64,000 nucleotides of DNA from Fasciola hepatica (lineage: Eukaryota; Platyhelminthes; Trematoda; Plagiorchiida; Fasciolidae), in the NCBI GenBank assembly GCA_948099385.1, contig CANUEZ040000156.1, forward strand, positions 9,011,501 through 9,075,500. The letters are read 5' to 3'. The translations under genes were made by a program, and so were the position numbers. Below the pieces are notes generated by a model. It saw only the letters and a program-made list of their open reading frames with translations. It did not search any database and was not told where the DNA came from. Position 1 is the stretch's first letter. Each line of letters opens with the position of its first letter. Shown here in pieces: positions 1 through 11,313 of the stretch.

Positions 1-789
1 AACACGTCATCTGCAATGCTGCAGTAATAGACTGCTTAGTGAACAACAATCGATTCAGCAGTACAGTCACATCTGCACTTCGCTGGGTAATCAGGAATGA
101 TGCCACATGTTTCCTTACAGTCCTCGCTTCTTGCTATATATGGTATTCGTTTCTGGTGAAAATTGAAAACGGTTTCTGCACTTTTCCAAGGGTTATTTCT
201 CGTTGGGATAGGACGGTCAGGAAATCGTTAGCCAAGGATAATCAAGAGGTTTGCACACCAACAAAACATGTTGGACATGCACAGACCATGACAGATCATG
301 AGATAATGTAACGCCAAGAATAGATATAAACTGTGGCATTTAGTAGCATCCGGCACAAAGGCCTGAAATGTGGACGAAAGTGGAACTTTGTTGATGGAGT
401 GTATTCCAGTATCGGTAATGTATATCCTAGAACTATTAAGGGGGAAAAATGCATCTTTCAAAATACCGCGAGCAACTTGAAGGGAAAAGGAAATTTGGCC
501 ATCGGAACAAGTCACTTGACTTCGATCAGTGAAGTAGTCTGGAACCAGTCTGCAAACATTTATGTAAGCGTTGCTTAAGTAGAGTATACTGAGCAAAACC
601 GATTGGTCAGGTCGACCAAATGGGCCTCATATTCTTAGTGTAAATTATGTCTAGAACCGAAAATTATGACTGGACCATTTAAGCCACGATATTAAGCTCG
701 TGAAGATCGATTAGCAAAACTGTGTGCATCCACTTTAGCAAACCCCAACTCAAACCACCTTAACAAAGTCATCATCGGAGCCTTTAACC

Positions 790-972
790 TCAGATTTGAC
801 CACGTTTTTGGCTTTTTGGCTCTGGTTCGTCATCCATGTTTGTTAGCATGCACTTTTCTCCCTGAATAATTATTTCGTACAAGTGATGAATATCGGTCAT
901 CTTGGAGGTACATGACTTCAAAATGTCTACAACCAATAAACCAACAATTAGGACAATCCTTGACCTTCTCAT
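790..972 (-). CDS. Possible small secreted peptide or first exon, unrecognised
   Basis: This 60-codon minus-strand frame begins with two arginines, then a hydrophobic stretch (about residues 5-17, rich in V, L and I) and a possible signal-peptidase site near SCTS (about residues 20-23). A short polar, acidic and basic tail follows, with one more cysteine near residue 41. That layout fits a signal peptide or the first exon of a secreted protein. I see no homologue, and no strong splice donor is obvious; the frame ends in a stop. A chance frame in AT-rich DNA is at least as likely. Confidence 0.15.
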   Translation of the reverse strand: MRRSRIVLIVGLLVVDILKSCTSKMTDIHHLYEIIIQGEKCMLTNMDDEPEPKSQKRGQI

Positions 973-3352
973 AGAAGATTTAATTTTTGGGGTTTGAAAG
1001 AAGGGGAAAATCAGCTGAGGTGATCACAGTCTCTATCCTGACCATATTATGGAGTGAATAATTTTTCTGATGAATTGTACTGGATGGTTTTCCTAACATT
1101 TTGTACCGATTTGTCCCAGTGTGCAATGTCTGACATACTTTCAAGATACACTGATCAGAGTTGCCCAACAGAGGATTTGAACAATGAAAAACGTGATCTT
1201 CTCGTCAAAACTATCTCTAGTTGTATGTTATCTCTTGTAGGAAACGTACCATAATTATCCACCCAAGTGTGGCAAGAAATGTAGCGTCAAGCCCGGTTAA
1301 CTCAAATGTGCAGGGGCCCACTCATTTGACAGATTACTGAGGTAGACAGAGTTTTATAAAATGTGTTTCACTCAGATAGCGATAGGCTGGGTACCAAGTA
1401 TATGCATCTGATAAAAATGTGATAAAATCCACCCGAGCAAACATGGAAAACTCTCAGCGATATGACCGGTAATTTTCTCAGTTAAATATGTGAAGGACAA
1501 ACTAGTTGGTTTTATCACAGCTAATGTTAACGTGAGTGATCATACCCTTGTCGAGCCGACCGATCCAAAATCACCCAGAAGCAGTGTTACGACGAGAAAC
1601 TTTAAGCCAAACCGTTCTTGATTGTTTTATCAACAAATGTCCATGGTGAGTTCTGGCCATAATCCTCAGGAATCTCTTATATGCATATTATGTGTAAAAA
1701 AACAGTGAGTTGGTTCGATAACAATGAAGTTCTTTTGTTGGTTCCCGTTGCACGGACCGAGTCCAGTGTACCTTTCGGTGGTGCTTAGAAGAGAATCAAA
1801 ACAGGTAAATAGTTCCCCTCCGATAAACTATTCTCACGTAATGCAGATTGCAAAAATATTTCGCTGTGATCACTGGTTTTTCCTAACAAAATCCACCCTT
1901 CTGTTTGGAAAGTAGTTAATTGCACAACAAAGTAAGAGGATGCTCCCCAAGGTTCAATGTTTGGATACGCGGAAATCCCCGACCTAAAGGCATTCATTCA
2001 GGTTAGGCAAATGAACGAGCCGTTCATCTTGTTGATATGGAAGTTCTTATGTGAACTGAATTTGTCCACGATTTATTTCCATTGCAATTGGGACACTACT
2101 TTTCTGATGAGTTGTGTGATTCTTAAAGCAATGAGCTGATTCATTTAATGTTTTTTTCTGAAAACTGCCTGGTTTTGAACAATCACTGTATTCTCTTATC
2201 CACTGGTTATCCCAGTCTCTTGTCAATATGTAGAGCCCTTTCGGGAAAATATTACTCAGTGCACCATGCATCGACCTCTCTTTGTTCTGCTCATGTTCCC
2301 AATTGGGCATATTCACTGAATATGCTGTATTCACTGAAGGTTTACGCAAGCTCCCTGTGGTCAACTCATTATGTATTTAGGGAATGTGGTTATTTCGTCT
2401 TCAGCACTGGTATTTTTGTGGTGAGAAAGAGCACAAAATCTGAACGCACAAGGGTAGCCATTGACCATCTGCTGTGACCGTTTCTTCGAAGACACCTCAG
2501 CAAAAACTCGCATTCTTCAGGAGCAAAGTGGCTCGCTTTCTCCCACGTTTGCTATAGTATCATGGCTATTTGAATCAACAGGCTCCCATTTTTCGTTCAC
2601 GTTTTTTTTACTCGATTTATTTCATTTCCCGCAGCATCCCTTCTTCAGACGCATTGCACTTTGAAAAGAAACGGTAATAACCATCATGAGTGATCTGTCT
2701 AAAACAGTTTTGATAAACGCCTTCTTTGTTTTTTTCCTATATGGGGATAGGATATTCATAAAAATATGAACAATCACATCGTGAGAAGTAAAATCTGCCC
2801 ACCGACTTTTCTGAGGACAACCAACACTTCATCTATTCAAGGCTCACCTTACAGGTTGTCCCGTTCACACTCGATTGATGGCAAATTTGTATACAGCTTT
2901 CGGAGGTGACATACAGAAAAAGCAAATATTACCGTGTTACTTACATCGTTCTCTAAATTAGTTTCTCATAACTACATATACAACTTCAAATTCCCCCGAG
3001 CAAAGGTGTGTACACACTGGAAATAGAAATAGCCGATGATCTTCCCTAGGGCTGTGTTTCGTGCAGAGAATTTCCAATCTAAATTTGACTTGCTTCTGTC
3101 GTATTTTGCATTGATAAACAAAAAACTGAATCCTCCTAAAGTTATTACTTAACAGAACTGGAGCAATCTCTCATAATCTTTAAGCCTGAATTGGACTACA
3201 ATAACATAAAAGAAGAATCTGATCCACATACGGAGGATGTCACGTAAAACAGCTTATTTAGAAAACCCGTTTCTCAGTGACTGTGACAACAGAATTCTTT
3301 TCGTTTCCGTCATCTCAAATTTTCTCACCATTTACTGAACATATTTAGTTTC

Positions 3353-3363
3353 GGGGGGGGGGG
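3353..3363. repeat. Poly-G run (11 G)
   Basis: Eleven consecutive G residues in otherwise AT-rich DNA. A homopolymer of this kind is prone to length error in sequencing. Confidence 0.9.
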
Positions 3364-3624
3364 TGATCTGGGGCGTTCTTTATCGTATGGTATAACTGTA
3401 AATCACACACAGGGTTACTCTGAGTGATTTTTCCTTCTCAGTGCACGAAGGAGCAAGATGCCTGCACTCCGTCAATTGACCGTCTTTAATCTTGGTTCCC
3501 ACTACAAATTCCGAAATGACCAAGGATCCCACGGTTATTCCATGATTCTAACTATGCAGTCCTAACCCCATGAGTACTACTACGTGATCGGATAGATATA
3601 TACATAAATAGAGAGAAACCGAAA

Positions 3625-3627
<3 letters not shown>

Positions 3628-3673
<46 letters not shown>
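3628..3673. repeat. (TA)n microsatellite, about 46 bp
   Basis: A perfect alternating AT/TA tract of about 23 units. A second and longer (TA)n tract occurs at 46420-46471. Such tracts are self-complementary and can extrude cruciforms. Confidence 0.95.
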
Positions 3674-3676
<3 letters not shown>

Positions 3677-4954
3677 GCGGTGCTTTGAGACAACAATCCC
3701 GTTTGTTGACGAATACTCCGGGAACTGGTGCTCAAAATGAAGGACGGTAAAGGGGACAGAAATGAACAAACACTGGCAGCCAGTTAGAAGATATGTGACT
3801 GAGAAATGTTTAGTCTACGATAGCCGGACGAAAGATTGCATAGCGTGAGGAAAGCGACTGGTACCGTGACGTTGTATTGAAACAATACTCAGGTTTTTAT
3901 TCACGAAAATGTCAACCAATAAAAAGTGAGTGTCAAGAAAAGGCGAAGAAAGCGAAAACTTTAGTAGGTCAGTGATGGAGATATTTGGTCCGTGGAAAAG
4001 AAATCTAGCGAGTTTTTGAGGTGTTATTTATTCCTGGGACCGGAAGATATGCTGAACTCATAGTCATGGAGTGTATCTGGGTAAATAAAACACGATAATT
4101 GGTCACAGCCGCATGATGAACCACAAGCAAAAGCAAGTAAACAGGAAAATATGGGAGCTTTAAGTGTTGCACAGGGGAAAAGTTGATTGAACATGCAAGA
4201 GAAAGATGTATGTTTATGATTCCTGGAAGCCATAGTCGTACGTCCTGGTTACTCAATGACCGTAGGATTAGGTAAAAATACGGTTGAGACTAAATAGAAT
4301 AATGCCATGTTCCCCAAAGCAAATCAGTGTTTCTGTCAGCAAACAGGTGACATTTACTTGACTTGATTTTGCTTGGGTGACTGTCATTTGGATCCCGCCA
4401 TTTATGGGTAAACTTAAGACCATCTGATCAGGTTGTCCTTGGAAGCATCTAACTCGATTCAAACTCTTGTTTGACCTCATCAGCAGTGCAAAACCTCTGT
4501 TAGGTAACTGTATAATACATACAAGAAAATTCCAGGCTTATGCGTTGCCTCAAAGACCACGGGAATGAAAAATTATATAACTGGTCTTACGTATGCTACA
4601 TAGGATAGTGAGAGCATTCTCATGGATTACCGTAGGCAGGTTTGCCTCATATGTGACCAAAAAGATGGGTTTATTAAGTTATCTTCGTCAGATTAATTTG
4701 TGTGTGTAAATGTTGAAGAGTTTCTCTTTGATCTGCTTTTTGTAATATGCGTCAGCATCTTGTTTCCATGAGGATGATTAGTATTCCCTGTTTGCGTAAT
4801 GGTACACGGAAGCAGTGCATACTGGAGTCGTTCCGTGGGAAATAAGTTATGCTTACCGGAGATGGGAAGGAAGGAATGTACACAGTAATATTAGGGTCAA
4901 AGTTATCCGCCTGTCAAGTTCTCGCCGTTTTACTCATCCCAGAGAGGTTTCAGT
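3674..4954. other. Unassigned DNA
   Basis: Nothing recognisable was found between the (TA)n tract and the lectin-like pseudogene. The overlapping minus-strand frames at 4005-4480 have no family resemblance and no start or splice context that supports them. Confidence 0.35.
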
Positions 4955-5441
4955 TTCAACGGTGTCACCATATCCACAAAGTTTCACATCGCCGACGAAT
5001 AGGTTGTCCAGTCGATATGGCTAATTTACCTGAAAAAGTTCCACTCTCTCCCAGGTGGCACGGGAATAGATTTCACAATGACGCTTATAGCAATGTGAGC
5101 AGCTGGCAAACAATCATAAAATTGACGTTCAGCGCACGAGGCGAGGGCCGGACTATCAACTTTGGGATTATTGTACGGTCATTCTTCATAATAAACCCGG
5201 TGTATCCCAGGTCACAAACTTGCCCTTCAGCTCGACGATCATTTGATCCGTTCAACATTGCATCGAAGCTAGTAAACATGGGTCCGGGATGGAGAGGCAA
5301 ATCGCTTATTTCTGAAGCCCTTAATCCCGGTATGAAAAATCGTAGCCCATGTTTTCTACCCTCTTACTCACAGATCCGACAGGTTTTGTGATACTTGGCC
5401 CCGCGGTCTATACGGATCATACACACCTTCTCACTGGCGTC
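4955..5441 (-). pseudogene. Dead paralogue of the C-type-lectin-like exon at 57200-57813
   Basis: Read on the minus strand, this stretch aligns with the lectin-like exon at 57200-57813 over most of its length. Shared landmarks, in order, are an IRIDR motif just after a cysteine, CE followed by EGRK, FIPG, FTSF.AMLN, DRRA, a DLGY/DPGY block, then PY.LD.LFV near the end. The copy is broken. A TAA at 5364-5366 sits where the intact copy reads CEQEGRK. A TAG at 5021-5023 falls inside the PYALD block. The frame also shifts around 5085-5100. The signal-peptide region of the intact copy is not recognisable here. It is therefore a degenerate gene copy or a relic exon. The plus-strand frame at 4849-5391 is only its shadow. 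Confidence 0.75.
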
Positions 5442-8192
5442 GATGAATTATTTTGGGCAATGTGCATTGGATGTCAGAACTAATGGGAATAAATCAACGA
5501 AATCCACTAGACTGGTATTGGCTTTATTTTGGTCACACTTTCGTAAATTTTTAATGTTTGTTGTTATACTATGTGCGTAATATGATATCCCAGTAAATAA
5601 CTGGACCTCTTCGGAAGTATATATGTCAACCTGATCGTGCAATTTTTCTGCTGGTTTAATGTAATTGCTAGTAGAGCGACTGCATCATATTGGTTTATTT
5701 CTGGGAGACGTGAAAGAATCTACGACATGAATAGTGCAGCAACTATCGCTAATACTTCAGTTGTCAGTCTAGTAGAAATGTAGGCTCACTAACTTCACGG
5801 GTAGAAAAACAATTTCAAATCGAATAACCGTGTTTATCGTAATTTCCTGGTTTTATATAATGCAATACATATAAATATAAATAGGCAGATGACTCACAGC
5901 CAGGCAAGAAACCAAGAACAACAGTACAAACGTTATCCCCTAAATCGGCACGGAGCAGTCATAAACGGTTCACCCAACAGGGAGTCAAATGAGACTGTAG
6001 CCCAGCACGATCACATTACAAATAGTAAACAAAGAATCTTTCTAGCTAACATGGAATGATAGCTTCAATCACAGGATAACAAGATAATCTGTTGTTTGAA
6101 TACATAACGGAGTTACGAAAGTCAAAGTGAAAATAGCATTAATTAGAACAGTAAAGAAGGGATATGTGTCGACGTAAACAAACAAAATAGGTGAAAGGTT
6201 TGTTTACGACGCATACCGCTGCGTGGTCCCACGAAGAAGTGCGGTGGGATCAGGGTGGCGGACGGGAAGCCGGGTCTGCGGTGGGCAGTTTTCATGCATG
6301 GACAAAGCGATGATAATTTAGAGTCATGAGACACCAGAGTCGGGAGTATGAACGTATACTGTTCATAGAAAGTGCATCATATTGCGTCAATATGAACTGT
6401 GTCATTGCATTAAACCGGGGAATTTTTGAGGTTCATGAAGCATGCACACGCCACTCATGAGTAGAATAAGTGAGGATGTCATGAGAGCAGAAATTACGAG
6501 CACGTAATTAACAAATAGTATGGCATTGCATTTGAGTGACAAGACAGAAGTTCTTCCGAAACATACCAGCGGTTCTGACGTTTGGTGGTGTTACTCGACG
6601 AAATAACTTCGGATCGATCATCGTGTAATTCTAAGGATAGACCATCCTTCCATACGCGGTCCATTAGCTTCAAATGGGATTGCAGCTATAAACGAATTGT
6701 GGAGTGCTCATTATAAGGATTATTGGGTGGAAGAGTACCGGGTACGCATACGTGATGAGCAGCAATAACCGAGTAACCAGTCGTGCTATTCCGGAGGAAT
6801 TTCGTCCTGTCGTCCGAATAGAATGGCATGGTACTCCGATCGAAAATCCATATTTGGGACCACGTGTCCTCGTTAACTGTGTTAACTGACGAGTTACCTC
6901 TGGAAGAATCATCGTGTAATTCTAGAAACGGATACTCTATTCTAGCACATTCCATCTAATTCAAATGAAATAACAACTGTTGAAAGAATCACCATAAATT
7001 ATGCAATTGAGCATCGCTAACGTAGGTACACAATGACCAATTTATTCACTTCAGGATCCCTTGTTTCCAAACGGAAATGACAAACCGTTTCCATACTAAT
7101 AATTCCCATGGATACTACATGTAACTGCCCTCTAATAAATGCCAACTATTGTCGCTCTCTCGCCCAGAGGCTGTACAAAGTATCGGCTCTTTAGGGCACT
7201 AAGTGAATGAAATTCAAATTATTTAGGTACTGTCACTATCTCATATCAATCAGATGCAAGTTGTATTTTTGAAGTCAAGTGTTTTTCACCGGTATCACGA
7301 GTGATGTGTATTGACTGAGCACATACAACTAGCAAGTCATATCTGTTCCCTAAATATGACGTTTCATGCAATACTACCATAAATATACCGTCCAAGCAGC
7401 TTACTTACATGGCGTGCTCACTAAAATGGCGATGTATGTCGGTTCCCAGTGTCTAATATCATAACACTAAGAAAGCAAAATGAATAGTTCCTCAAAGACG
7501 CACAAACAACCGCCATATAACTATAATCCTTTCCAAATAAATCGGATTTTTTCACGCGAACAAAGTCGCTAGCTTAAAACGTGCGAATACTGTACCCTCA
7601 ATAAGTGATTGCATTCCAGCTGTTTCCTTCTAATAAGTAAACACGTATAATTGGCCATTCGTTTTCTGTCATTTTTTTAATAGGAACGGAGAAGATAAAT
7701 ACAATAATCCATTTAGATTATTGTTTCAGCCACTAAACTTTTCGTTATGGCATTGTTTTTCTGTGAAGACAGTTCATCAGCTTATAGATCAATAGAAATA
7801 CTCAACATCTGTTTAGGGAACATCTAATTTGGACATGTTCTTTCCCTGCACGAAGAGATCCCACTATGGTTGCTTTGAGTAGTTCATTGATTGGACGACG
7901 TGCCACTGCGAACAAAAGAGCAAACGTATAGCATCGAGAGGCAGTCACACGTATTAGAGAAGTTCATTGTTGAGAACATTATTGGATATTTTACAGAATT
8001 CACTGTCATTTTAACCAGTCTTATTCTGTGAACACTCAAAAATTTGTTTATAAGAAAGAATGGACATTGGTCGCTCGTTCGGTGCACAGCTGGCTTTTAG
8101 TAAACATCGAAGAATTGAAAATAATACGGAGCTTTGTGGTTACATCTTTTTCAGTCTGTTCAATATAAACAAGAACCACACAACGCTGGTCA
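5442..8192. other. Unassigned DNA
   Basis: No gene or known element is recognised. The stretch starting near 6617 (catcgtgtaattcta, then a run ending in ttcaaatg) recurs in degenerate form from about 6909, which suggests an old direct repeat of about 100 bp with a period near 290 bp. The rest is AT-rich DNA without supportable coding potential. Confidence 0.35.
6617..7000. repeat. Degenerate direct repeat, about 100 bp, two copies
   Basis: The 15-base string catcgtgtaattcta occurs at about 6619 and again at about 6910. Each is followed some 40-50 bases later by a cca.cta/cca.tag block and ttcaaatg. Between these anchors the two copies are diverged. Origin unknown. Confidence 0.35.
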
Positions 8193-10218
8193 ATAAATGA
8201 AACTAGACTTCGTGTTTTACTTTCTACAACTGTTCCAACCTGCCCTATCTCTATTCAAATAGATCCCGTTTTAGGGCCTCAAGTAACGAGTGTTATCACG
8301 CAGTTTTACTCGCATGGAGGATATCCCTGCAGAATATTCCTCATATATACACTTGTCCATTAACTTAAATTCACCTTTTATTGTCACTTATTTACCATAG
8401 TTGAATACTCTCGTTCATATTGCTCCCGGTCCTCTACTGTCTATTCCGGTTTGAACTCAGCTCGCACTCGTTCGTGGTGATGGCTCCTGATCAGTTCTGT
8501 TTGTTTATGCCTTGCAATTCTAATACCGTGGCATATTCAGGTTAGTCATGTTTTTGTTTTCGGGCTCTTTCTTGTGGAAACGCGTTTTTCTAACCCGGAA
8601 AAATGACCTCTATTGAGTGCATCTCTGTGCAGCAATTAGGGTCAGAGTGTGGACATAATTGAGATAAATTACATCGTGTATGTAACGTGTACCTTCAAGA
8701 GTCGATGACTGATGTGGTCAGCAAGATATACTGTTTGTAAAATAAACCGTTCAGAGAAAATGGGACAGTCTGATAGTTAAATACGCCAACTAATTCATTC
8801 ACCATTGGCTAAGACTTCAGTTATGACTCATTTTAGGGATAAAAGAGCTTTTTCATGCCCCTCTTCGGTTTCTAATGATTAGTATGGGGTCAGTTTTCAA
8901 CCCAACTTATTTAAATAAACAAATGACTTAAATCACTATTGACGCGGATAATGGAGCTCTATGGCGTACATTTAGGACACTGGTAATATGCTTTCTTGAT
9001 GGAGCCGTCACTGGGATGATCAATTCCTGACCTAGTCTAGAGGTTAGGCCAGAACATAACCACAGTACCATATGCTTACCTTCTGACTTGCTCTTTTATA
9101 TCTCCCCTAGTAGTTCTTAAGGGCTGGTATCTCCTCAATTATGGGTTGGTCTGCAATAATTGTGGGCTCCTTCTGTTGCGATGTGGATATCTGCTTGTAG
9201 GGGAGATGATCGTTGTGTGAAGCAACTTGATCCAACTGCCGAGGCTGTGAGGTTTGTGTTTGTGCTGTCTGTGTCGAAGTATCCTATAACCACTCGTATG
9301 AGTGATCATCAGTGTCGTGTTCAGCAAGCCCATTCCGACTGAATTGATTTCGAAGCTGATTGACGTTAATGACCTTCTGCTTTCCTCTAACAAGTAGCGT
9401 TTATAGAATTTGTCGTCTCCTTCCTGCTACCTATCCAGGATTTCATATATAATGACATCTGAAATATTCAATACAGACACTATCGCTTACTACGAATCCA
9501 CCCCTTGTACACTGCCGATCACCCGTTCACTTTTAACTCCAGAAATATTTCCGAAAACCATCAAATGACTTTCAAAAACAGAATTGTTCGCCCATGCACA
9601 ATCCTAACGGTTCAAATGAGTTTGGTCTGAGAAAACATTGTTCACTCTATGTACTGAACGACCCGATGCATTCTGGTTACTAGGAAACTAATATATTGCC
9701 ACAAAATTGTTAACGTCAAACACACATACTATTGTCCAACAAAACGATCAGTACGATCTATGATACCACTTGATCCGTCTATTCATACCACCCACACGTC
9801 GTTGCTTTCTTCCAATACGCACAGCAATACATGCTCCGATCCACAAAAATCCCTGTGTTTTTGCTCACAGAAACTCAGCCTCCATCTTGCTGGAAACCGA
9901 TAACTGGAAGCATCAGAAATAACGTGGCCACAAGTTCGACTAAACTGAGAACCTTGTCTGATGAGTCCGATCAATAAAGTCCTATTATCGACACTAACAA
10001 TTTCTTCAATCATACGTCTATATATTTTCATTTATATACACTTCAATAACTAGACAAGACACCCACCAATAACTCATTTCCTTTAATTCTTATTTATCAC
10101 AAACAGTGAGTGGTCTGGAAAGAGTTTTCACATTCTTCGAAAAAATACAGCAGTTTGTCTGTATATATTATTGCTAGTTGGAGCTGCACGGTAATTCTCG
10201 CTGGCAGTAAAGAAAAGA

Positions 10219-10446
10219 ATGCCCCAAGATCAGTCCGTACTGATAGTTTCCTTAGTGTTCTTGTTCCCCCCAATAATTGCATGCTCAAAACACCCTAATT
10301 CTAAATTTGAGGACGAACACATTCAAGTGCCAGTCATGTCGCGTGATTCTGTGACTACAGAAAATAACTATGACGTCTCAGGGTTCAAATCACTCGAGAA
10401 GACCAACTTGAGCTCATCAAGCAACGGATCGCCTTCCCAAATATAG
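10219..10446 (+). CDS. Conserved small frame with signal-peptide-like start, copy A
   Basis: A 75-codon frame: MPQDQS, then a strongly hydrophobic core (about residues 7-21, VLIVSLVFLFPPIIAC) and a polar Ser/Asn-rich tail with SSSSNG near the end. The frame is intact in both A and B (25779-26006) with a few substitutions, so it may have been coding. The hydrophobic core followed by C and a polar tail looks like a signal peptide or lipid-anchor start. I do not recognise a family. The DNA around it is highly conserved between copies, so frame preservation alone is weak evidence of selection. Confidence 0.25.
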   Translation: MPQDQSVLIVSLVFLFPPIIACSKHPNSKFEDEHIQVPVMSRDSVTTENNYDVSGFKSLEKTNLSSSSNGSPSQI

Positions 10447-10597
10447 AAATTCCGAATGCATTTTGAGAATACCCACAAGAATAACATGCATTGTTAGTTG
10501 TCCTAGTCAATCTTGCATTCTTAATAACGACCCCCTACCCCGATTTCATAAACTGGAGGCAGAGTTCGAACCTATGGGAAAATAAAAAACACATTGG

Positions 10598-10909
10598 TTA
10601 TCTGCGAATTGTTAGACCTCTCCATCTACACATAGATGCCAAGAAGAGTGACGTGAGTCCAGGAGCGGTGTTATTCTCTGCTTTGTAAAAAGCGGCATTT
10701 TCTACCATTTCTTTATCTAAATAATTTTGACTGAAACGGATGATACAAGATACAGCTTTAAGTAGCAAAACTCCCCCAGAAACACGAAAATAGAGCGCTT
10801 GGCGAGAATGTACTTGAACAGTTTTTACTTTATCAGGATCCAAATAGGTAAAGGAGGATCGCAGCGCGTTTCGGTAGCTGATGCATTTGTCAATGTGCTG
10901 TATATACAA
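10598..10909 (-). CDS. Conserved unrecognised frame, copy A (three copies in window)
   Basis: This 103-codon minus-strand frame is repeated intact in copy B (26159-26470). It is also present, but broken by stop codons, in the inverted segment (plus strand, about 37665-37890). Shared blocks include RSSFTYLDPDKVKTVQV and QALYFRVSGGVLL. It has basic ends and no clear membrane segment or signal peptide. It may be a piece of a transposon protein or an exon carried by the duplicated unit. I cannot name a family. The third copy shows mostly conservative protein changes but two stops, so any coding function is lost there. Confidence 0.3.
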   Translation of the reverse strand: MYIQHIDKCISYRNALRSSFTYLDPDKVKTVQVHSRQALYFRVSGGVLLLKAVSCIIRFSQNYLDKEMVENAAFYKAENNTAPGLTSLFLASMCRWRGLTIRR

Positions 10910-11088
10910 GACGTAGTCTACCGTAATCTATTGCCAGCCGACAGTGATGCAGAAGTTAGTTTCATTTGAAAAAACAGGTGAAGTACAAGCCATTAGGGTC
11001 TTCCACTAAAGTGCCACAAAATGTTTTTCTAGATTTTGGCCAACTGCATCGTTCAGTATCCGAAAAAGCAGTGGGGCACAAGATGAGT

Positions 11089-11313
11089 TTAAAAACAAGC
11101 TGGAACTGAGCATATTACAACCGAGAAGTAGTAGTTGTAACTCCAGTATTCATGTAGTTCACTAGTCTTTAGCTCAACAAAGTCTTGGATCAATTTCCAT
11201 CGGTACCTATATGAACTGTTTCTAGTCGCATTGCTCCAGTGCAAGCTCACCACTAGGAACCGGTGGTCGATGCCAACATCTTTATAACCGCTGTCACAAC
11301 TACATTTATACAA
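11089..11313 (-). CDS. Unrecognised frame with IDHR motif, possible endonuclease remnant
   Basis: A 74-codon minus-strand frame containing GYKDVGIDHRFLVVSLHW followed by a basic RYRWKL block. The pattern 'G.DHR..V..L..' then basic residues is reminiscent of the last block (SDH) of the APE-type endonuclease of non-LTR retrotransposons. The match is short and the expected S is I. The same region occurs in copy B and, in opposite orientation, in the inverted segment near 37200-37310. Endonuclease identity is a guess. Confidence 0.2.
   Translation of the reverse strand: MYKCSCDSGYKDVGIDHRFLVVSLHWSNATRNSSYRYRWKLIQDFVELKTSELHEYWSYNYYFSVVICSVPACF

Larger units (their letters stand above)
1..3627. 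other. Unassigned DNA, left end
   Basis: No gene, RNA or transposon family is recognised here. All open frames are under about 125 codons, and none shows a domain I can name. The only frame worth noting is the small signal-peptide-like one listed separately at 790-972. A run of 11 G lies at 3353-3363. The stretch is AT-rich and looks like intron or intergenic DNA. Confidence 0.4.

Noticed and set aside
228..596. 122-codon minus-strand frame near the left end
   Set aside because: No family resemblance. Cysteine-rich and hydrophobic stretches alone are not enough.
4849..5391. 180-codon plus-strand frame
   Set aside because: It is antisense to the lectin-like pseudogene, and homology with the intact exon is on the minus strand.
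8193..9000. Long terminal repeat at the start of the 14-kb unit
   Set aside because: The start of the unit does not recur at its right end, so it is not an LTR pair. No TG...CA ends were found.
9957..9995. Hammerhead-ribozyme-like string tctgatgagtcc followed by agtcct (also at 25517-25555)
   Set aside because: The CTGATGAG core is present, but no GAAA box or matching stem II and stem III partner follows. Only the chance core string supports it.
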